A stretch of 31,392 nucleotides of DNA from NCBI GenBank assembly GCA_009602725.1, contig WELB01000155.1, positions 215,128 to 246,519 on the forward strand. Reading direction: 5' to 3'. This document shows, one piece after another, positions 20,360 through 30,600 of the stretch. The notes under the pieces were generated by a model. That model made no database searches. It was not told where the DNA came from and saw only the letters and a list, made by a program, of their open reading frames with translations. The position numbers were made by a program, and so were the translations under genes. The DNA is from Spirogloea muscicola (taxonomy: Eukaryota > Streptophyta > Zygnematophyceae > Spirogloeales > Spirogloeaceae). Every line of letters begins with the position of its first letter. The stretch's first letter is position 1.

Positions 20360-23300
20360 TCAATATTCCTTGGGCTTCGGTGAAGCAAACATGGCGGTGA
20401 GCATGCGGAGGCGGTCGCGCTTGAGCTCTCCAGGGTCGCCGCTGAGGTATCCGCTGCGGGGGAGGAGCAGGCCGCTGAGCTGGCCGCTGAACGGCAAGAG
20501 GTTGCCGCTAGGCGGCAGCAGCAGGCCGTGCCGGGATGCTTCGTCGCTGCCGGGGTTCTCGGCCGCCCACTGCTTGGCACGGTACCGACGCCAAGCCAGC
20601 TGGATCGTGACGGCTGCCCACGTGCGCCAGTGTGGCGAGTAGTGCTTGATCATGTGCCGCAGGTGCTTGCTGCGCAGCTGGAAGTGGAAGTGCATCGTCA
20701 CGTACCTGCGTCACTCCAATGGGCATGATTAAGACCTGCAGTACTTGCACAGAAAGGATCACACAATCATGACAAAAGGCGAAGAGGGCAATGGGTCCGC
20801 AGTTACTTGAGATCCTCCGCTTCCAGGACAAATGCCTCCACCCCATCAGACGCAACAAGGCCAGCGGACGAGCATGGGAGGCTGTCCTCGTCCACACGCT
20901 TGCTGAGGCACCAGCTGAGAAGCTCCTCGCCCGTACTGCTGCCAGGACCAAGTAGGATGGTGCTGCCCAAAGCCACGTGCAACACTTGCTGCTGTCAGAT
21001 GGCCAGGAAGAAATGGGCCAAATGGGCCAGTAGTGTATCCATCCATTTTGTGCATGAGAAAGAGGTTGAGGTAGAGGCTGCTGCGGCTGTCACTTGCACC
21101 TAGTGTCAGGTGGGATAAATCAATGACATAGCTATAGACATGATTTTATCAAGTAAGTGATTGCCCCTCGCTGAAGTACCTCACTTTGCCGTTGGTCAGC
21201 TTGTGCTTGGTCTGAAGGTGCCCGCGGATGATGAACAGCATGCGCTGCACCGGCTCGCCCTGTCGCATGATCTGCGTCATAGAATGCTCTGCATTCAGGC
21301 CAGGGTTTACACTCAAGGCAAGAGCTCTCGCAGACTCTGATACTGGAATTGATCAGAGAGTGGGCGCTCATACTGGGTTACACAAATTCCACAGTGTGTG
21401 GAGCCCAACCCAGAAAGGGAAGCTTGCGGTATATGAAAAATTGTCTCCGATGCTGACCTGCATACCAGCCGTGAAGTGGATAGGTTGCAGCCGCTCACAG
21501 ATGTTGTCAAGGACCAGGTCCTCCATCTTCTCAAAAAGAGGCACCTGAAGCACCAAACTCGCAGCAAGATTGAACCATCAATGACTTTAACAAGGCTCGC
21601 GTAACTAACACTATGCTGTTGATGTGCGAAATTTCTTCAGTGTGACAAGCAGCAGGACAGGCGCTGGTTGCTGGAGGACCCAACCTTGCGGACGAGATCG
21701 AGGCAAAGGTGACGCTTGATGTCGCGCCGCAGCGACTCAGGCAGGCTTTGCACCATGGCCTCCTCATTGACGCCACGCGTGGCAGCCCAGCGCTGCCGCT
21801 CAAAGCGCCGAACTGCTTGCTTGAGCCGCCATGGCAGCTGCCGCCGCCGCATCCAGAATTCGAGGTCCCGTCGGTGCAGCTGCATGCCCTCCATCCGGCT
21901 CGTAATATTGTGCAGGAATACCTGCCAGCAAGATATTTCCACGAGCTAGACTAGAGGTCAATAGTCTGTTCCTGTGGAAGCATGCAGACAACATTATCAA
22001 GTACTGACTGGGTGACCAGCATGTCAACAGACAGAGCAAATAAGTGAAGCACAGCTGCTTGAAAGGAAGATTCGCCCCAAGCGAGCGCATTCATTGACAT
22101 ATCGCCATGCTCGCAGAAGCAAGCACTTGCACTTGCCAAAATGTCAACTGCAAGCATTGGCTGGTTTGGACTGCAGGTTTTGCATGTGCTTCTTACTAAG
22201 ACTCAAAAGCACTTCTGTTTCATAGGAGGGGGCAACCAGACCTGGATGTTGCCAATGAGGAGCATAAAGAGGAGGAGGCCAGAGAGGACAATGATGATGC
22301 TAAAGACCACCTCTGACATCGAGTTGCTTGGCACAAGAGCATTGGCAAAGGAGCTGGGCGGCAGGAAACGGGCGGGCTTGTCAGCATGCAATTTAGATAC
22401 AGGGATCACATTGTCGTTCATCAGACTACTACAAGACTGGCTTCTGAAGGCACCGACGCACTGTTGCAACTTTTAACATGTGGCAACCGCTCATTAAGGG
22501 CATTAGATCCACAGTTACAATTTAGCAGAAGGCTGGAGGCGTGCCTGAAGGACATGGTGCCCCAGAACAGCGGTAGGAGGATCTTCTCCAGGAAGTTGCT
22601 GTCGTACACGAGCGAGACAGCCGGCTTGTAGATGCCCCACTGGTACGTGCTGAATGGCTCGCCAGTTTTGAGGCATTGGTCGTGGACAGTGACGTTGGAG
22701 CCCCAGGCGGCACGCTCGGCGCCGCCGTCGAGCTGCGACCCAAATGCTAGAGGTGTGGGGCAGGCTAGGAGGAGCAGGCTGCGGTCCTGGGCGCCAATCT
22801 CAGCACCGAGGCAGTCGCACACCCGCTGGATGGTGAACAGGTACCACACCGCGCCGGCGACCTGCTCACAACAGCCGCTTGATCATGGCCGCCGGCTCCT
22901 AGGACGGACATTTCAAGATGCCACATTGCAGCAGAGATGGCTGAGAAGTACCACAGCGACGGCAACGGGGGGCATCGGCACTGACATGAGCGGCGATGAT
23001 GTATGCGGTCAGGTTGAGCGCGAAACCCCACCACGCCGTCCCGAAGACGTACCCGGTCACGCGCTGCGCGACAGGCAGGGCGAGTCGTGGTGAAGCCCAG
23101 GTCCCTGAAGGTCCTGACCACCGATGCTAAATGCAGACCCGTGATGATAACTACATAGTCATTGTCATTCATCCTGCTTGAATTAGCATCAAATTTTCAT
23201 TCACCAACACAGAATATAGTCACAAGTAGGTGGGACAATGCGCAAGTTGTGCAGCAGATGCCAAGCTGGGCGGTGTGGCAAACAGTTGTGGCAGGCACCC

Positions 23301-24124
23301 AAGGTCTGGCGCACAGGGGTGGAAGGCGGAGGTGGCCAAACCTCTATGCGACGCATGATGGTGACGGTGTGGTAGGCCCTGGGAAAGTACTGGGCGAGGA
23401 TGGTGGTCAGCAGGGTCAAGGTGACGGCGTCGGTGCTGGCACCGGCGCGCAGCATGGCAGGCGCGGTGACCCACACAGCGATCTGGGGCACCGGCAGTAC
23501 GACAAAGAGGTCGACGAGGAAGCCGCCGCGGAGCTTGGTGTAGTGCCGCACGATGGCCCGCGCGTCCTCCACGAGCTCGCCGCGGCCGAGCACCATGGAG
23601 GCCTTGGAAACGTACGCCATTCGCAGCGAGAGCCACATGTGGAGGAAGTACATGGCGTCCGTGGCGGAGCGGAGGAGCGTGACGACGAGCAGCGGCGTGG
23701 CCTGGACGTAGGCGCACAGGAGGTGCGAGTCGACGGCCAGCGTGTAGAAGAAGAGCGGGTCCACCGTCACCGCCAGCACGCACGACAGCAGGAACAGCCG
23801 GTTCCACAGCTGCGTAGCGGCAGCACAACGTTGCCAAGAGTTAAAGCCATGCCATTGCCGGCGCAGGGCTTGCCGAGCGGCTCAGCACGGCAGCCATTGT
23901 GCTGCCGCATGAGATCTCAAGATTGGGAATCTTATTGGGCCGCACGATCGCTGCTCCTGGCAGCATTGGCAGCGGCGACGGCAGCGACGGCCGTGCGCCC
24001 GCGGAGGCAGCCGGCAGCGGTGGCTGGCGTAGCGCGGACCTGCACGGCAGGTTGGCGGGGGTCCAGCACGGAGCCGAACCACCAGCGGCGGCGGCCCCAG
24101 CTGCCGCTGCGCCGCAGGCCCGGT
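20360..24124 (-). CDS. CNGC-like cation channel 'a', 5' partial at a gap
   Basis: Plant-type cyclic nucleotide-gated channel, a plasma- or endomembrane cation channel. Minus-strand exons from the 5' end: 24124-24040, 23809-23342, 23063-22986, 22861-22545, 22353-22242, 21921-21685, 21544-21458, 21271-21180, 20962-20807, 20705-20360; about 658 residues. Order: RRRWWFGSVLDPR; S1 LWNRLFLLSCVLAVTVDPLF; S2-S4 with GRGELVED and VDLFVVLPVPQIAVW; S5 GYVFGTAWWGFALN; pore FWGTMSFSSFANALVPSN; S6 LLLFMLLIGNIQ; C-linker RRRQLPWRLKQAVRRFERQR and LCLDLVRK; binding domain VPLFEKMEDLVLDNICERLQ to TGEELLSWCL; IQ motif AAVTIQLAWRRYRAK; tail ending ASPKPKEY. It resembles land-plant group IV (CNGC19/20, CNGC2/4) most. 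The pore intron has a GC donor (CAG|GCACGC). The ATG at 24159 belongs to SAHH sequence and is not its start. Confidence 0.92.
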
Positions 24125-24125
24125 N
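24125..24125. other. Single N that is a hidden scaffold gap or misjoin
   Basis: On the minus strand the 22 bases before the N (24147-24126) are SAHH exon 2 (TAVLIET), following a good acceptor. The bases directly after it are a CNGC exon (GLRRSGSWGRRRWWFG). More than 380 residues of SAHH and the start of the channel gene are missing between them, so the N hides an unknown length of sequence. Confidence 0.9.
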
Positions 24126-24673
24126 GTGTCTCAATGAGCACAGCAGTCTGATCTCGCATACATTACAGCACAGCACAAGACCATCAACTCAGAGCAATAG
24201 CACCTCATTCATAGTGTGCTCTGTGGACCGACTTGACATGACTGCTGAGCGTAGGAGCCAACAGATGAAGAAATGCGACCAGCAGTGCCTCCCTCTCAGC
24301 TGTGACGACAAAGAAAGTGGCAAGAGCAGCACGGATGCAGGAGTGATCGGCAGTAGGTAGAGCGGGAGGCATACGGCGACATGCGACCTGGACTGCCAGG
24401 ATTTTGCAGGGGTTTTGAATGAGTAGGCAGGGCAGGACGCTGCTGCCGGACCTGGATCGTCATGTGCAGGGAGCCAGTGATCTGCGCGCCCTTGAAGGGC
24501 TGCGCGGCCCTATACTCCTCCACGCAGGACACGAGGCCGGGCATCTCGACCTCGGCGAGCTCGATCTCGAGGCGCCCGAAGTCGGCCAGCGCCATGTCCT
24601 TGACCTTGTACTCATTGCCCGCGGACGTCTTCTCCACCTCCAGGTCGCCGGACCCGGCGCTGAGAGCGGCCAT
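24126..24673 (-). CDS. SAHH: S-adenosylhomocysteine hydrolase, N-terminal fragment
   Basis: Hydrolyses S-adenosylhomocysteine to adenosine and homocysteine, relieving product inhibition of methyltransferases; a cytosolic NAD-dependent enzyme. Exon 1 is 24673-24452, with the ATG in GCCATGGCC. It encodes 74 residues: [35 protein letters not shown], then [17 protein letters not shown], very close to the plant SAHH N-terminus. Exon 2 starts at 24147 after an AG acceptor and reads TAVLIET before the N at 24125. In known SAHH these pieces are contiguous ([13 protein letters not shown]), so the splice is right. The remaining roughly 400 residues, including the NAD-binding domain, are absent because of the gap; nothing suggests a pseudogene. 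It is transcribed divergently from UTP23. Confidence 0.95.
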
Positions 24674-25441
24674 GGCGGGCGGCGGCGGCGGCGGCGGCGG
24701 GGGAGGTGCCTTGCTTCGAAGGCACAGCAATCGCTGAGGGCTCGGTCCGAGCGGGGCGGGAAGCCACCCGTTGGCGGGCCGCCGTTTCAAGCGAGTCGAT
24801 ATATTCGATTTCTGTGGCTATGGCGATGCGGCGGGGGTGGCCCGGTCACGGCTACGAGCCGGCCGTCGCCCCGATTCATCTGCGCACGGAAACGGAGGAG
24901 GAGGGGGGGGGCGCCTCGTGGCCAGGCCTGCGCCCCAGCCCCGACGGGAGGTGACGGAACGGGGGCACCGACGCCGACGATACCGTCGTGGCGTGTCCGT
25001 TGGCGGCGACCCCATTCCAGCCACAGGCTGGCCTAGCGGGGTCCCGCGACCAGACCCACTGACATAAATAGGCTCCACTTATTAGATATAAGGACGCCCT
25101 CTGTGTGCACCTGGCTGGCTTTTACAGCCGCTCCTTTATTGTCAGGCAGCCGCATTTCCATTCTTCCATTTCAATCCTCTCCCTTATCCCCGCCGCTGGT
25201 CATTCCCGAGCGAGCTCCGGGCCCTGCGCGCGGCATGGCGACCATGGCCGCCGCCGCTGCCGCCGCCGCCGCAGCCGCCGCCGCCACCACCGGCCGCCGC
25301 CGCTATCGGTGCCGCCGCTGTCCTCATGACTTGAACCTGCACCTCCCGGCTCATGTGGCCTGGCCAGCTAGTGGGAGCCTGCTCGTGAGTACCACCAGTC
25401 AGTTAGCTGGGAGACGAGGCGCCTGACTTGCGTTGGCCTCC
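24674..25441. promoter_or_regulatory. Divergent promoter region of SAHH and UTP23
   Basis: About 770 bp separate the two start codons. ACATAAATAGGC at about 25061-25072 is a possible TATA element for the plus-strand gene. At 25113-25129 GGCTGGCTTTTACAGCC resembles the stem-loop module of the 15-18 kb block. An open frame from the ATG at 25236, with a long poly-Ala run, ends at 25424-25426 without joining the UTP23 frame; it may be leader sequence or an alternative first exon. Confidence 0.45.
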
Positions 25442-27116
25442 ATGGCGTGGCCGCCGCCGCCGGCGCACCGCCGGCAGGTGCTGTGCGATGGCAACTTCCT
25501 ACACGCGGCGCTGCAGGGCCGGCCCGCCGGCTTGGCCGATGCGCTGCCCAAGCTCCTCGGCGGCGCCGCCAAGCCCATGGTCACCAGGTGTGTCGGCGCC
25601 GCCCTTGCGTCGCCATTGTGCTACCGCCATTGCCAGCGCACGCCTCAAACCCTAAATCCTTAAACCCTACACCCTAAACCTTGATCCTAACCTCTCACCC
25701 CAAACCATCGACCCAAACGCTTATTTGATGTGCAGCATGTCCGCCTGACCTCAGGTGCGTCTCCATGGAGCTCCGGAGGCTGGGCGCCGCCTTCTCAACA
25801 ACTGCCCAGGCTGCCCGCCGCATAGACCTCGCCAAGTAGGTACCGCCAGAGCGCTGAGCCACTGCTGCACCTGGGTATCCTGGCCTTCTGCTTTGCAGGA
25901 TCGCCTGTCTTGGTGTACAATTGGACATTGCCCCTTGCTACACAAGGTGCCAGCCACAATGGTGGTACTCACTGCCGGCTGCGACGTCTTCTGTTGGACG
26001 GGCCACAGGTGCGGCCACGATCCGGTCGTGGCGGCCGCCGACTGCCTGGCCGACATGGTGGGCGCCGAAAACCCCGAGCACTTTTTCGTTGCCTCGCAGG
26101 ACGCGGACCTCCGCCGCAAGCTGCGCAAGGTGAGGCTGGGCATCCCTGGTTGCCAAGCCCCCAGTCAGCTGTGCTCCATGATCAGGTGCAGGCATCGCCT
26201 GACACTCAGCGGCAGTGCCGCAAGTGGCAGGTCCCGGCAGCGGCACTCATCTTCAGTAAAGGCACGATGTTGGTACTGGAGCCGCCGACGCCGCTGCAGC
26301 AGGCAGCCGCGCGCGGCGGCGAGGCCGAGCGCACACGAGTGCCGGATCGCGAGCTCGCCGCCCTAGGCATGGCGATCAATGGCAAGCAGCTGGCGACTGT
26401 GCACCATTCAAGTGACAAGGAAGCCCGTGCCAGCGGCGATGACAACAATGGCGAGGGACGAGTGCCAAGCGATGCTGGTGATGCGCAGCCCGCAGGCGAA
26501 CGCTTGGGCGTCACCGCCAGCATGGTTGCTCCGGATAGCTCGAGGTCCTTGTTCCAGCGTCGCAGAGCCAAGGTGGGGTTTTCACAGCTAGTATGAGGTG
26601 GTTAATGATTTAGGAAACTGCCATTCTGCAGCTGCGCTGCACTTTAAGAATGTGCTTCTGCACAAAATTATCCTGCATATTTTGACTAGCTGCTGATTGT
26701 GCGACGTGGGCAGGGCCCAAACCCGCTGTCCATGAAGAAGAAGCAGCAGCAGCCGTCAAAGTCAAAGGTGCAAGTGCAGCCGCCACTGCGGCAGGCGCCG
26801 TCTTTGCAAAAGGTGACGCCCCTGCAAGTTCAAAGTGGTTGCGCAGTTGGCAACAAGTGTATGCCGCTGTTTAGTCTGTCGATATTGAATTCTGTCTCAG
26901 TTTTGAGCAGCAAACGCCGTGGGCAGAAGCGGCGCAGAAGAGGCGCCGCCACTAGTGCGGGGCCACCTGTGACTTACACCGTGTGACGTTTTCGGCAGCT
27001 GTCAGGCAACGCAGGAGATGATGGTGCCACGATGCTGCAAGAGAGTAAGCGGAAGCGGAAGCGTGCGAGGCATCGACACAGCATATTAGTTGCGCCATCT
27101 AGTCCAGTAGCCTAGC
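25442..27116 (+). CDS. UTP23: UTP23-like PIN-domain rRNA-processing factor
   Basis: Nucleolar small-subunit processome protein needed for early 18S rRNA processing and snR30/U17 snoRNP release. Exons: 25442-25587, 25755-25835, 26009-26129, 26231-26572, then from 26714. Visible: VLCDGNFLHAAL (PIN start), KLLGGAAKPMVTRCVSMELR, a C..H pair (KCGHDPV), AADCLADMVGAENPEHFFVA, SQDADLRRKLRK, LIFSKGTMLVLEPP, and the hallmark RRRAKGPNPLSMKKK near the C-terminus. The end is uncertain. Exon 5 may run 26714-26812, splice to 26911 and stop at 26955, or a last exon at about 27001-27116 may add SKRKRKRARHRH, which resembles the usual basic tail. The start is also uncertain: the ATG at 25442 gives only MAWPPPPAHRRQ before the PIN domain, whereas known UTP23 has a basic segment of about 25 residues with an FGFREP-type motif, which I cannot find upstream. 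Confidence 0.88.
25645..25708 (+). repeat. Interstitial telomere-like repeats in UTP23 intron 1
   Basis: Degenerate CCCTAAA units on the coding strand (AAACCCTAAATCC, TTAAACCCTACACCCTAAAC, then further CCTAA and CCCAAA variants) within the intron 25588-25754. Same motif and orientation as in TBCE intron 1. Confidence 0.85.
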
Positions 27117-27663
27117 AGCGCCGCCTTGCATGGCAGCCGATCTAGCTTGTGATTGTTGCTGGACAAATTTCGTGGATCGCAAGGTGATCGGCATGGCCGC
27201 TTACCCCAAGTTTAGTCTTAGCGGGACTGCACTGCTACTGTGTCAAGGTACACTGGCGGATTGAGCCATGTATACTTCGTGGTAGATCAAATTGCACAAG
27301 ATAAGGCTATTTCTTTTGAAGAGCAATATTCCTGCGCTTGCTCTGTGTAAGGTCCCTTGTCTGACTTCCCCGTCTCATTACCAGTGTTGTCGATCCGGAA
27401 TGAGGTAAAGCGCAAGAGAGCCATGCTAAGACTACCTGTGCAGAAGTCAAAAGCTTAGCACTTGAAACTCGTTAAGGTGCGCCTGCAGCTAGCTCACAGA
27501 ATATGAGCGACAAGTTGCAGAACTTGTACAGAAGTTGACCTAAATTTTTTCGAAGCCAGTGGCCTTCAGAATGATAATACAGGGCAGGCATCGCTGACAG
27601 GCACAGGCAAGGCCGCAAGGGACTCACAGGAAGTGAGATCGAGGGCCCTGGCCATGCGCTGCA
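27117..27663. other. 3' region between UTP23 and CNGC 'b'
   Basis: Convergent intergenic DNA presumed to hold both 3' UTRs. No further exon, RNA gene or repeat recognised. Confidence 0.5.
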
Positions 27664-30600
27664 TCAGCACGAGTCTGCGGGCTTTGGGGACGTGAACATG
27701 GCAGTGTATATGCGCAGCCGATTCCGACGGAGCTCCCCTGAATCTACGAGCTGCCCGCTTGTGGGCACCTGCTGCCCACTGTACGGCAGCAGCTGCCCGC
27801 TGTATGGCACTGCCGCTGCAAGGCTGCCACTCGCCTCGCCGCCACCACCACCACCGCCGCCGCCGCCTGCCGTGGAAGCCTCGCCACCCGCGACAGCAGC
27901 CATTACCGCAGCCCACTGCTTGGCACGGTAACGCCGATATGCCAGCTGGATTGTGACCGCAGCCCAGGTCCGCCAGTGCGGCGAGTAGTGCCGGATGGCA
28001 TGCTGCAGGTGCCGTCCTCGGAAGTGCTGTCGGAAGTGCTCCGTTACGTACCTGGCAGCAGCACAAGCTAGATGTCAACAGGCACAGACAGAGAGCCGCA
28101 TGGACGGGCACAGTACTAAGATGCAAGCTGCACCAGTGGACTGGAGTTTATAATGTTGGTCAAGATTAATGAGGTAAACAATAGGCGCCAGAGTAAGGTG
28201 ACGCCTTACTTGAGATCCTGGGCCTCAAGGACGAAAGATTCAGCGGCGTCAACTGTGGTCAGGTCCGAGGTGGCAAGCGGCAGCACGTCAGCTGTAGCAA
28301 GCCGGCTGCTGAGGCACCATCCCACGAGCTCCTCGCCCGAGAACTTCCCGGGCCCAAGCACAATTGTGCTGCCGAGGAAGCACAGAAGGGATCAGCGAAG
28401 AGCTGACAGTCAGCGAGGTGTGGCCTTCGCATAGCGGCCAGCATGTTGAGCGCAGGACTCTGGACCAAGAAGCTACACTCTGAGCCTAGATTATGAAAAT
28501 CGTAAGTTTGATAGCCAAGCACCACGTGCCTCTTCCCAGTGCTCATTGCCTGTGTTACAAGTCGTCTTGGCCGACACCATTGCCATAGACAGGGAGGCTC
28601 TTGGTTGTCACATCATTGCTAGCCTCCACCTATACAAGCAACTTCACAAGCGGCTCTGACATACCTGACAGTGCCACTGGAGAGCTGGTGGAGACACTGG
28701 AGGTGGCCGCGGATGATGAAGATCATGCGTTTCACTGGCTCTCCAGCTCGAACAAGCTGCACCATCACACCACATGCCGGTGAGGCGACTGCAAGGCCCT
28801 GCCACAAGCAGGTCACTTACTGGGCACCAAATGGACAAGCGCTTGGCAATAGCAAGTGATAGACACTGCTTGGAGAGAGGCTGAAGCTGGGGGTGGCTAG
28901 GATTTGCCGTACGGCTTACCGTCGTCTTCTCCAAGTAGACAACTGGCCGCAGGCGCATGCAGATGGCATCCAGCACCAGGCGGTCCATGTGTTTGAACAG
29001 CGGGACCTGCAGGGGAGGAGCACAGTACCGCCTCCATGAGCAGAGTCCAATTTTATGTCCTAAAGCCAGATTGATCTTACAAAGTGAGCAACATACATCT
29101 TGAACATAGAATACACTCGCGTGCAGTCAAACCTCTAACAGTGACGAGCTGGAGCTGCAGGAGCGTTGACGAACCTTACGAACAAGGTCGAGGCAGAGGT
29201 GGCGCTTGATGTCGCGCTGCAAAGAGTCGGGCAGGCCTTGCAGGACAGCCTCCTCATCGACGCCCCGCGTCGCTGCCCACATGTGCCGCTCATACTTGAC
29301 CACACGCTGCTGCAGGCGTGCCGGAAGCTGCCGCCGTCGCATCCACCACTGCAGGTCCCGCTTGCGCAGCTGCATCGCCTCCATGCGTTCAGTGATGGAG
29401 TGCAGGAAGACCTGCCCCGCCACACCACGCCAGCCGGAAGGTCAACTTTGGCCCACAGCATCTCATATCACGCTGACTAAAAGCTCCATGACAAGAACAT
29501 CTGGATCGAGGACCTCAGTGCCTTGAGCCTGAGGGCAGGATGCTTTAGAAGTAGCAGTAAAAGTAGCAGGTCATATGTGCTGGCGCACCTGGATGTTGCC
29601 AACGAGCAGCACGAAAAGCAGCACGCCGCCGATGACAATGAAGAGGGCGAAGATAGTCTCCACCATGTAGTTGCTGGGTGTCAGCGCATTTGCAAAGGAG
29701 CTGCCGCAGCAGACACAATTGTATGAAACAAGTGAACTGGCATCAGCCAAGAGGTCGCAGCTTGGTAGGCGGCCAGAGGGCCGAGTTCGTTGACCATGCA
29801 AGGCTGGTACATTGCGGCTCTGCATGACCTTGGAGTTACATGTGGAGTCACACGGGCTCAAGACAAAATTTTCAACTTCTATTCTGCAACTTGTGCATGA
29901 GCTCAGGAGGGGTCATCGACGTCCTTCAAGGTCTGGAGACGAGTGCATGGTGCCGAGACGGGTGTCTCTAGCACTGCACTGTCTAAGGTCTGGATGATTA
30001 TGATAATTCTTGAGGTTTCAATTAGGTGTGAAATCTCAAAGTCCCCCTAAAGTGGAAGACTCTCCATCCTAAAGTGGAAAAGTCTTGTTCAAATGCCTCT
30101 GCTCACAAGCAAATGGCATCTGAGGGGCCAGTGATCAAACATTGTCTGGGTCAATTACTGGTCTAGGAGGAAATACTGTGGCTGGGCGGCTGAGTTGCGG
30201 TGGCACCTGAGGGACATGATGCCCCAGAAGAAGGCGTAGAGGATCTTCTGCAGGCCGTTGGTCTCGGTCACAAGCGGCAGCGCCTGCGAGTACAGACCGT
30301 ATGTGAACGTGGTGTTGCTGCTCAGGCAGCGCTGCACGGTCGTGGCATTGGATCCCCAAGGTTCGCCGCTCGCTAGAGTGTTGCCGACACGCGCACCAAA
30401 CGCCAACGGGTCCCGGCAGCTCATGCGCCCATCATCACACCCGGGTATCGTCTTGCACTCGCGATACAGGCACATCTCCACACGTTGTATGGACAGCAGG
30501 TACCACACTGCGCCAACGAGCTGCAGGAGAGGCAGGGAGGAGGAGGACGTGAGAGACACAGACAAAACCACTTAGCGTCTCTCCTGCCGGTGAACTGCCA

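Noticed and set aside
23162-24151. 329-codon plus-strand frame
   Set aside because: Antisense to two channel exons, low-complexity, no domain; it also crosses the N.
24040-24159. ATG at 24159 as the start of channel 'a' ([11 protein letters not shown]...)
   Set aside because: TAVLIET is SAHH exon 2 and the N at 24125 separates it from channel sequence. The ATG lies in the SAHH intron.
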